Part shown: positions 10,057-17,764 of the stretch, piece by piece
Layout: each line of letters begins with the position of its first letter
Numbering within the stretch: the stretch's first letter is position 1
DNA from: Asparagopsis taxiformis
Taxonomy: Eukaryota; Rhodophyta; Florideophyceae; Bonnemaisoniales; Bonnemaisoniaceae
DNA length: 64,000 nucleotides
NCBI GenBank assembly: GCA_030407315.1
Contig: JALQPE010000932.1
Location: forward strand, 55,019-119,018
Direction of reading: 5' to 3'
Notes under the pieces: generated by a model
The model's input: only the letters and a program-made list of their open reading frames with translations
What the model was told of the DNA's origin: nothing
Database searches by the model: none
Program-made: the position numbers and the translations under genes

Positions 10057-10982
10057 TTGAGTCCTCACTGGGACGCCTAGTTCCATTCGAGTACGAATTA
10101 TGTCTTTGGCAGCATACAGTATCTGCAAAGACCTGAGCTGTCGCCCGTATCTTCGTAGTTCTCGTTTGGCACCTGCGTGGCGCTTATACGTCATGCACAT
10201 ATCTGATTGAAGACTCAACCACACTATTGGCTGATAGTCAGATGTAATATTGTCATGTCACATCTACTGTTTCGTGGTATTGCTTGCAAAACTGTCGCAG
10301 TTGTAACGCCAGTGCCTTTGCATGCATTGCTTTCTCGCTCTTCGGCAACATTTGCAAATAATTGTTTCAATAGCAATATCTCGCAAGTTCTGTTAATGTA
10401 CTCACTTCATGTAAGTATGGTCTTTGTGTAGAGTATAGCTTGTTGCTGTTGAAGACAGCAATGCTGCTTCTCTGGATTGAATGGCTTACCCGCAGGATAC
10501 GTATTTCAATCTGGAGATTGTCGGTTACGTTGCACGTCAAATGGTCGAACAATTCTTCGTGTTATAAATGCTACTTCAACTTGTGAATAAGCTAACGGTC
10601 CGTTTCAGTACAGATGATAACCGTTTATGACTACTGTGCACTTTGGCCAACAAACACATCGCAACACCACAAAAACAAAACTATCACACAACATGCTCAG
10701 CTTCAGCCTCCGCTCTTTACCAAAGAAATAAACTTTACATGAAATCAACACACAAACCAAAACGAAATGGGCTGAGCACATTGAGTTGCGGTGGCATTCC
10801 ATTCCGTTTCCTGGCCCTTTGTTTATATCCGTCGTACAAAATTAGTCGACCTAGGCTTTCCATTATGTACCCTTACAAATTTGAGATCGAGGTACATGTT
10901 CCACGAGACGCAATACGAAACCTGTTCAGCTATGTCACTTTCGCGTCAGAGATGCAGTCAGTCACCAACTCGCCATAGGTTG
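10057..10982. other. Convergent intergenic region with no gene seen
   Basis: These 926 bp lie between the 3' ends of the cyclin-like gene and the TIR-kinase gene. They must contain both polyadenylation regions. Open frames of up to ~110 codons exist but show no domain, signal peptide or convincing composition. Confidence 0.5.
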
Positions 10983-13592
10983 CTATGAGTCTACACGATT
11001 GCACATGATATCTAATCTCTCCACAATCTTGTCAAAGTCTGGTCGGCGCTTTGGATCGTCAGCGAAACATTCCACAATCATCTCGCGCAGCTCGGGCTCA
11101 CACGACTCTGGCGGAGGAGTTGGCAGCTTCTCTCCGCGGCTTCCAACCTTGAACACAATCTGCATGGGATGGTCGTCGCGCCATGGTTTCTCACACATGA
11201 CCAATTCCCAGAGAATCACGCCGAATGAGAATACATCCGACTTCTCGTTGAACGGATCTTGTCTCAAGAGTTCTGGTGCCATCCACTCGGGCGTTCCTCC
11301 GGGACCCGTGTTCACATAAGAGTTGACTCTCAGCCGACTGAGACCGAAATCGGTGATTTTCACCTCCCTCACATTGGTACCCAGAAGCACGTTGGGAGAC
11401 TTGACATCGCGATGAATGACTACTGGATACTGAGAATGGAGATGGGCCATGCCTTTGGCGACACCAAATGCGATCCATACCGTTTTGAGCAGAGGGAATG
11501 GACCAAGTACATTTCGACGTCTTCGGTGAATGGCACGGTACAAACTGCCTCCAGCCATAAACTCGAGGATAATGGCTAAATTGGGGTTGTGAATACATGC
11601 GCCCATAAACTCCACAATATTGGGATGTCGCAGTTTGGACATCAGTTTCATCTCGACCATGAATTCTGCCATCAATGCCTGTGGATCATCATCCTCAATC
11701 TTTTGCAGCGTTTTGACAGCGACCATTTTGCTATCGTATTTGCACTTGTAAACTTCACCGAAACCTCCAGCACCGATTCTTGGACCGAAGACGATTTCCT
11801 TGAAATCGATAGCCCAGTTTTCTCGCCACTTGCGATCGAAGAACATTTGTGAAACCGTTTCCTCAGGATCAGGCTGCTCCGCAAGTTCTTCAAAGAGTTC
11901 ATTATTGTCGTTGCCAGCCTTCTTCATGAGGAGCTTGTCGGCGATTCGCAATCGGCGATCATCATTGCCCCCAATACCGGAGCCGGCGGCTACACCTTCG
12001 AAAAACTCGTCAGGACTTTCGCGCGCGTTTTCGTCACCGCGCGGACTCATTGCAGTCAAAGCTGACAAAATCTCTTCCAACAGTGTTCGAGCGCTTTCAA
12101 AAGAAGCTTCACGACAATCCACACCCTCGGTGGCTACAAGACGACGGGCAAGAGGGGTAAGATCACAACTTCGCCAGAAGAGAGGAATGATAAAGTTACC
12201 TTGGGATTCAAAATCACGGCAATACGCAAGGGAGAAGGCCTCTGTACACTCGACAGAATGGAAGTAATCATCAGAAAGCAATGCGAGGAAGATGCGGCTG
12301 GCACTAACCGCTTCCATTATTCCATTGTCGACAACTCCACGTTTTCGGACTGAAATATCACGTGATTCTGCCTCATAGATTTGGATGGCAGGGTTTTTGG
12401 AGGTGAGATAGGTGATCATGTCTCTGGCGGCATCCTTGTCCGCCTGTGCATACGAAAAGTAGACGTCATTAGTTGTCTGAGCGCGGAGTGGGGGTTGGAT
12501 GGCGGGTCTCATTAAATTTTCCCTCGTCTTGCGGAAGGTTTCAATGTCCTTTGTAATGTCTGTATCGGGCAGGAGAATCTTGACCGTGCGCAGAGGCAAG
12601 CCCATGCGCATCCAAGCATAGGAGACTTCCACAGCTGCTTTGACAAAATGCTTACGAAGGGAGGGTGATAATAGTGCGCCACTAAGGGGGATGAGAACGG
12701 ATTGAATTTGCACGTCACCACCAATGACGGTAGTAAGACATTTGACAATATCGAGCACGATGTTATCATCTCTAGTGAGCTCCTCACCGGGATCCTCATA
12801 GACGAGCAATCTCTTATACTCAAAGCCGGCGGGTCGGGGTCTAGGTATTGGACGAGAGAGCCAACAATGATAGTGACGACGATAAGAAGGTTGTGGCTTG
12901 CTTTCCTTCTCAAGAGCGGCGAGGGAGATGCCAGATCGATTGAGAGCGGCGAGGGAGGAATCGCGATTAGCCTTGTACACGCCACGTTCGCGGAGATATA
13001 CGATAAGAAGATCTGTTTCATCGTCCTTGGAGAGGCCCTCAACGGAACCCTGGAGGAGTTCAATGCGACCGGTACAATCCTTACGATGAACGTTGATAAA
13101 TTCCTTGCGGTCGAGACCGAGCTTGTCCGGGCGTCCGTAACGGACGGGGCTAGAGGCGGTGGAAGTGATCGAGGAAACGGGGGAGGCTGGGGTGGGAGCG
13201 GAGGGGGTTCTCCTGTTGCGGTGTGCGCCGGGGTCGGGAACGGTTCCGGAGGGACCGCGTTTGGTCGGGTCAAAGGTCATGGCGTGGAAGGGGGGAATAG
13301 TGGAGGAGTTGTGCATAGCGGATTGATTGGTCGGAGGAACGGGAGATGTGGCGGATGGGGCCGGGGCGAGCGGGCGTTTGCGCAGCACATCGCGGGAGCG
13401 ACGGGCGGGACGACGACGATTACGAATGGGAAGATCGGTCTCCGAGGCCTCGGGATCGGGCGTGTGCGGAGCGTGCACCTGCGTTGTCGGGCGATCGCGC
13501 TTCCTTCTACTGCGCTTTGTGGAGGCTCCGCGTCGACGCAAGGGCGCTGGGTCTTGGGCGGAGTGACGGCTCGAACTGAGCCCGTTGCCCAT
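10983..13592 (-). CDS. Macro-like domain / TIR domain / TKL protein kinase fusion
   Basis: The 869-residue protein has four parts. Residues 1-6 (MGNGLS) form a good N-myristoylation signal, so it probably sits at a membrane. Residues 7-160 are basic and disordered. Residues ~190-342 resemble the module common in bacterial TIR proteins: DETDLLIVYL, SLAALNRSGISL, CWLSRPI, then GDVQIQSVLIPLSGALL and WMRMGLPLRTVKIL. I read this as a macro-like fold. Residues ~375-500 are a TIR domain (NDVYFSYAQADKDAA, SRIFLALLSDDYFHSVECTE). Residues ~598-860 are a complete TKL-type kinase: IGAGGFGEVY loop, VAVKTL lysine, VIHRDVKSPNVLL, DFG and GTPEWMAPE. All catalytic kinase motifs are intact. The domain order suggests a receptor-like sensor that signals by phosphorylation; the ligand is unknown. 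Confidence 0.85.
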   Translation of the reverse strand: MGNGLSSSRHSAQDPAPLRRRGASTKRSRRKRDRPTTQVHAPHTPDPEASETDLPIRNRRRPARRSRDVLRKRPLAPAPSATSPVPPTNQSAMHNSSTIPPFHAMTFDPTKRGPSGTVPDPGAHRNRRTPSAPTPASPVSSITSTASSPVRYGRPDKLGLDRKEFINVHRKDCTGRIELLQGSVEGLSKDDETDLLIVYLRERGVYKANRDSSLAALNRSGISLAALEKESKPQPSYRRHYHCWLSRPIPRPRPAGFEYKRLLVYEDPGEELTRDDNIVLDIVKCLTTVIGGDVQIQSVLIPLSGALLSPSLRKHFVKAAVEVSYAWMRMGLPLRTVKILLPDTDITKDIETFRKTRENLMRPAIQPPLRAQTTNDVYFSYAQADKDAARDMITYLTSKNPAIQIYEAESRDISVRKRGVVDNGIMEAVSASRIFLALLSDDYFHSVECTEAFSLAYCRDFESQGNFIIPLFWRSCDLTPLARRLVATEGVDCREASFESARTLLEEILSALTAMSPRGDENARESPDEFFEGVAAGSGIGGNDDRRLRIADKLLMKKAGNDNNELFEELAEQPDPEETVSQMFFDRKWRENWAIDFKEIVFGPRIGAGGFGEVYKCKYDSKMVAVKTLQKIEDDDPQALMAEFMVEMKLMSKLRHPNIVEFMGACIHNPNLAIILEFMAGGSLYRAIHRRRRNVLGPFPLLKTVWIAFGVAKGMAHLHSQYPVVIHRDVKSPNVLLGTNVREVKITDFGLSRLRVNSYVNTGPGGTPEWMAPELLRQDPFNEKSDVFSFGVILWELVMCEKPWRDDHPMQIVFKVGSRGEKLPTPPPESCEPELREMIVECFADDPKRRPDFDKIVERLDIMCNRVDS

Positions 13593-13704
13593 GTTGTGCG
13601 GGTCTGCGCGGGTCGCGATGCGGGACGGGGGCGGGTCGATGGGTTGCTACGCGGTGCGGCGCGGCGCGAGGCGGGGCGGATGAACGCGCGTTGGGTCGGT
13701 CGCG

Positions 13705-13770
13705 ATGTTGTTGTTGTTGGTGGTGGTGGTGGCGGTGGTGATGACGGTGGTGGTGGTGGTGGTGGCGCTG
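13705..13770. repeat. GGT/GTT trinucleotide microsatellite
   Basis: This is an imperfect run of gtt and ggt triplets about 115-180 bp upstream of the TIR-kinase start, probably in its 5' leader or promoter. On the minus strand it reads as a CAC/CAA run. Confidence 0.8.
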
Positions 13771-14438
13771 AGCAGTAGTGGGACTGGACTGCAGTTTGCG
13801 AGTGGCAAAATTTGAGTGCGGATAGCAACACTCGCTGAATAACATTCGTTGGTTGGTACGTTTGTGTTTGGCTCTTGCTCTTTTGTTTTCTGTTGTCGAG
13901 TTTGGCGGACCCGAAAAAGGGTACGAAGGAAAAGGACCGTTACTAAATGAAAGCCTGTTGCGCTGGTGTCCGCGGGACGCGGGGCGAATATGGGACCAAC
14001 GGTGTCGAGGAGGCGGTGCGTAGGGGCATGAAAGTTTTTTTTGAAAAAATAGGGTGCTCTGCACGTCAGCCGTCCTTTACACACAAGTTGAGGTGCCGCT
14101 TTGCAGGTGGCCGTTGCATACAGTCGACGACTTGACTGGCCGATGACTGCGCCACTTGTGCGTGCGACGGCGCGTTGCTACACGTTTTACGATACCAACC
14201 CCCGCCGGTCCATATTGGGGCACATCTTGATAGCGTCATTGCTGCCATGCTGCGCAGTGTAATTCATCCTGACGACTAATAACATGCCAATTCCAACCCG
14301 CAATCCATTGTCATACCTTGTGTCATGAGCGATCTGCAAAACGCACACAGCGCACAACGCCGCTGTCATCATCTTTTACAGTAAATATCTGACCCGTGTA
14401 CACGTACTGTAATGAGTCATTCTCCTTACGTACGCAAA

Positions 14439-14478
14439 CTGCACTACACTGCTCTGCACTGCACTGCACTGCACTCTC
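14439..14478. repeat. Degenerate 5-bp-period tract (CTGCA type)
   Basis: Successive pentamers read ctgca, ctaca, ctgct, ctgca (four times), ctctc. It lies in the divergent region between the TIR-kinase and aminotransferase genes. A second tract of ccgca units follows at 14701-14725. Confidence 0.75.
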
Positions 14479-14849
14479 GCTTCCACACCTCTTGGTCGCT
14501 TTGACTGACGTCCCCCACTAAACTCTCAACAAGGCGTCAATCACTATGCACCAATAATGGCTCGGCTACACGTGCACATGCACGTTTATACTGCTCTCCC
14601 CAGTCCGGCATTGCACGCCTCTCCTCTGCTCGGTTGTTGCGTCACTCGCCCGCCCATTGCGACCATGCATCAAATTTGCACTTTCTCCCTTTTAGACACA
14701 CCGCACCGCACCGCACTGCACCGCGCCAGCCTTCGCCGCCAACACGCCATACAATGCAATCCAATGCCACCCCCAATTCGCACCTCTCGAGACACTATGA
14801 TGTCACACTGCTACAGTTCAACTCGCCCGCTCGTTACCTAACAATTACG

Positions 14850-14857
14850 TATATAAT
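14850..14857 (+). promoter_or_regulatory. TATA-like element of the aminotransferase gene
   Basis: The sequence tatataat lies 187 bp upstream of the ATG at 15037. It is the only TATA-like sequence nearby in this orientation. Confidence 0.4.
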
Positions 14858-15036
14858 ATCATCACTGTAATGCCCTTGCTTACACAAGCCTCCACCTTTG
14901 CCCGGTTTCTAGTTTCCACCCGACCGCGTACAAGCTGTTCACTTTGTACCACACAAACTCAATCGACTTGTCTACAACAACAGCAACCCAAACTCGTCGA
15001 CGTTCGCGTCGCACCTCCACCAAACATGCCCCAACC

Positions 15037-16272
15037 ATGTCGTCCACGCACCAAACCGCATGGCCCGTTGCCAAACTCGCACCCGACCCAATTCTCTCCC
15101 TGGCCGCCCAATTGCGCGCCAATCCATCCGCCGACGCCATCAACGTCGCCATCGGCGCCTATTGCGACGAATCGGGCCAGCCGCATGAATTTGCAGCCGT
15201 TGCTGACGCGCGTCATCATCTCGAACATATAGACGCCCATGCCGACCATCAGTATCTACCCATGCATGGGCTGGACGCATTCAACCGCGCCGCCACGCGT
15301 CTCATCTATGGTCCAACACTCGATTGCGCACGTATCGCCGTCGTACAGACCGCGTCCGGAACAGCCGCCCTCTCTCTCGCGTTGCTCTTTGCTCGTCGCG
15401 TGCTCAACATTGCTTCGGTGGCCGTTGCGCATCCGACATGGGCCAATCATACGCCCATTATTCGCCACGCCGACATGCATATCCAGTCGTGCGCATACTA
15501 CGACCGTCGGTACAATAAAATTGATATGCCAGCCTTCTTGCGAGATTTGGCCGCTGTGAAGCGCGGTTCATTGGTGCTGTTGCATCCGTGTGCACACAAT
15601 CCCACTGGTGCAGATTTGACTATGCAGCAATGGCATCTGGTGGCAGATGTAATGCAAAGCCGAAAATTGATTCCGCTGTTTGATATGGCCTATCAAGGAT
15701 TTGCTAGTGGTGACGTGGACAAGGATGTCGAGTCGCTGCGTATGTTTGTTGCACGTGGATTTCACGTCATTGTTGCCCAGTCGTTGAGCAAGAATTTAGG
15801 TCTGTACAACTCGCGCATAGGCACAATGAGTGTTGTTGTTCCAGAACATGATATCACTATTCGAGACAACATTTTCTCCCAGTTGGTTTCACTTTTGCGC
15901 ACAACGGTAGGCCCGCCGTGTGCATACGGAGCTAGAATTGCTGAGGCCGTTTTGACCCATCCACAACGACGTGAACAGTGGGAGCAAGAGCTGGTGCATG
16001 TTGTACAACGCATGCAGCGTATGCGCATTCGATTGAGAGAGGCTTTGCAAGATATGCAAGTCGCCGGCAATTGGCAGCACATCACATCTGCAAAGGGAAT
16101 GTTTGCCTATCTCGGTCTTACAAACAGCCAAGTCGAACGCTTGCGTCAAGTGCATCAGGTATATATGACAGCCGACTCTCGCGTCAACGTCGGCGGATTA
16201 ACGGAAGCCAACGTTGGCCAATTGGCCATCCGCATCGCAGAGGTGATTGCATTCGAATCATTTGACAAGTGA
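15037..16272 (+). CDS. Aspartate aminotransferase (class I, PLP-dependent)
   Basis: The 411-residue length is that of a cytosolic aspartate aminotransferase, which interconverts aspartate and oxoglutarate with oxaloacetate and glutamate. Markers are INVAIGAY near the N-terminus, HPCAHNPTGADLT (substrate/cofactor pocket Asn), FDMAYQGFASG (Asp that holds the PLP ring nitrogen), and SLSKNLGLYNSRIG with the Schiff-base lysine at K252. The C-terminal substrate-binding Arg is in DSRVNVGGLT. The usual GAYR near the N-terminus reads GAYC here. The frame extends 31 codons upstream to a TTG with basic, Ser/Thr-rich sequence; translation from there could add a targeting peptide, but the ATG in accATGtcg is preferred. 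Confidence 0.85.
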   Translation: MSSTHQTAWPVAKLAPDPILSLAAQLRANPSADAINVAIGAYCDESGQPHEFAAVADARHHLEHIDAHADHQYLPMHGLDAFNRAATRLIYGPTLDCARIAVVQTASGTAALSLALLFARRVLNIASVAVAHPTWANHTPIIRHADMHIQSCAYYDRRYNKIDMPAFLRDLAAVKRGSLVLLHPCAHNPTGADLTMQQWHLVADVMQSRKLIPLFDMAYQGFASGDVDKDVESLRMFVARGFHVIVAQSLSKNLGLYNSRIGTMSVVVPEHDITIRDNIFSQLVSLLRTTVGPPCAYGARIAEAVLTHPQRREQWEQELVHVVQRMQRMRIRLREALQDMQVAGNWQHITSAKGMFAYLGLTNSQVERLRQVHQVYMTADSRVNVGGLTEANVGQLAIRIAEVIAFESFDK

Positions 16273-16311
16273 GTAGACGTACACAACACAGCGCTGTCGT
16301 GTATCATACCC

Positions 16312-16327
16312 TATAAATTATATAAAT
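16312..16327 (+). promoter_or_regulatory. TATA box of the adrenodoxin-reductase-like gene
   Basis: Two overlapping TATA-type elements (tataaatta, tataaat) lie 73-88 bp before the ATG at 16400. The spacer to the upstream gene's stop codon is only 127 bp, so this gene has its own very short promoter. Confidence 0.6.
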
Positions 16328-16399
16328 TTTCTGCTGTCGTGTCGTAAAAGCTTAGCCGTCCATCCGTCTTCCCCTTCCAGCCGCCTCCATTCCAATACA

Positions 16400-17731
16400 A
16401 TGCGCGCCGCGGTCATCGGCGCAGGTCCGGCTGGATTCTACACAGCGCAAGCACTGCTCCGTCGTTTCCCGCATGCGCACATCGACATTCTCGACGCACT
16501 CCCCGTACCATTCGGTCTGGTTCGATACGGTGTCGCCCCGGACCATCCAGCGACAAAGAATGCAACACAAACATTTTCAAACTTTATCCGCGACACCCCA
16601 AATGTATCCTTCCTCGGAAACATCCGCGTCGCCGACGACTCCCCCATAACCCCGCCACTACTCTCCACCCTATACAACCTAACCATCCACGCAACCGGCG
16701 CCAAATCACCACGAACGCTCCCAATCCCGCTCGCGCCCGCCGTCCACCGCGCGCACGACTTCATCTTCTGGCTCAACGCCCACCCGCACCACGCGCGTCG
16801 CGACTGGAAGCAGCTACTATCCGCGCGTCGCGTCGGCATCGTGGGCATGGGAAACGTGTCGCTCGACGTGGCGCGTCTGCTGCTACGCCCCGTGCACGAC
16901 CTCCGCAACACCGACATATCGCCTTTGGCATTCGACGTTCTGGACGCGACGCGTGTGGAAGAAGTGTGTCTGTTTGGAAGACGCGGTCCGCAGCACGCCG
17001 CATGGACCACCGCCGCGCTGCGTGAAATGGTGCACAAGATTCCGCGAGTGGTCACCCGTGTGTCGCGTGCGCTTGTGGAGAGTGATATGCAGCACGATTT
17101 GTCCAGGGGGAAAGCTCGCATGTTGAAGTTGTTGCTGCAGCGTGCGACTGATGATGATGGGAGAGGCGTGCGTGAAGGCGATAAGTTGCTTCGATTGAAG
17201 TTTTTGCAGGCACCAACCGCGTTTTCGCCGACTCGCGATGGCGTGCAGATGAGTTTGGCTTGTGGGCAACGTGAAACTATTGTGGAGGAGGAGTTTGGAA
17301 AGGTCTTTCTCAGTTTGGGCTACGAAGCGGGTGAAGGTCCTGGTATCCGGGTAGGATGGGCAAACGGAAAGGCGCGTGGGATCATCGGAGATAATAAATG
17401 GGACGCTGAATCTGTTGTGGCTAGTCTACCGCAACCTTCTGATGCGCCGTGTGGTGGACTCGCAAACTGGCTAATAGAGCAAGGACATGAGTTTGTTACC
17501 TGGGAGGGCTGGGAGAGAATAGATGAAGAGGAAAGACGTCGCGGTGCGATGGCTGGAAGAGAGGGTGGAAGAGTTAAGATTGAACAAATATCTGAAATGC
17601 TGCAATTAGCGCGCGGGCCTACTCCAATGTCACTACCTAAAAACGCGCAGGATAGCATCAGGGAAAAGAAACCTGCAGAGAATTATCACAAGGATTCAGC
17701 ACATTTACCTTCCGATATGGGTGCGGAATGA
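16400..17731 (+). CDS. FDXR: Adrenodoxin/ferredoxin-NADP+ reductase (FDXR/Arh1 family)
   Basis: This 443-residue flavoprotein belongs to the family that passes electrons from NADPH to a mitochondrial ferredoxin for Fe-S cluster and haem or steroid synthesis. The FAD dinucleotide motif is at the very start (VIGAGPAGFYTA, residues 5-16), followed by the family signature PVPFGLVRYGVAPDHP. The NADPH motif is VGIVGMGNVSLDVAR, with FGRRGPQHAAWT after it. A C-terminal FAD-contact region reads VGWANGKARGIIG. The ATG leaves no room for a mitochondrial presequence, which is unusual for this family. Its stop codon is 33 bp from the Argonaute stop on the other strand. Confidence 0.85.
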   Translation: MRAAVIGAGPAGFYTAQALLRRFPHAHIDILDALPVPFGLVRYGVAPDHPATKNATQTFSNFIRDTPNVSFLGNIRVADDSPITPPLLSTLYNLTIHATGAKSPRTLPIPLAPAVHRAHDFIFWLNAHPHHARRDWKQLLSARRVGIVGMGNVSLDVARLLLRPVHDLRNTDISPLAFDVLDATRVEEVCLFGRRGPQHAAWTTAALREMVHKIPRVVTRVSRALVESDMQHDLSRGKARMLKLLLQRATDDDGRGVREGDKLLRLKFLQAPTAFSPTRDGVQMSLACGQRETIVEEEFGKVFLSLGYEAGEGPGIRVGWANGKARGIIGDNKWDAESVVASLPQPSDAPCGGLANWLIEQGHEFVTWEGWERIDEEERRRGAMAGREGGRVKIEQISEMLQLARGPTPMSLPKNAQDSIREKKPAENYHKDSAHLPSDMGAE

Positions 17732-17764
17732 AACAAATGCTTCAACAGTCAGAATGCTACGTCA

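Larger units (their letters stand above)
13593..15036. other. Divergent intergenic region upstream of TIR-kinase and aminotransferase
   Basis: These 1.44 kb contain both promoters, a GGT-rich microsatellite, two 5-bp-period tracts and a TATA-like element. Short frames on either strand are low-complexity and not convincing. The frame leading into the aminotransferase is open from a TTG at 14944, but the first in-frame ATG is 15037. Confidence 0.5.

Noticed and set aside
12702..13778. Long Gly-rich plus-strand frame opposite the TIR-kinase
   Set aside because: It is the mirror of the disordered, Arg/Pro-rich N-terminus of the kinase gene and has no features of its own.
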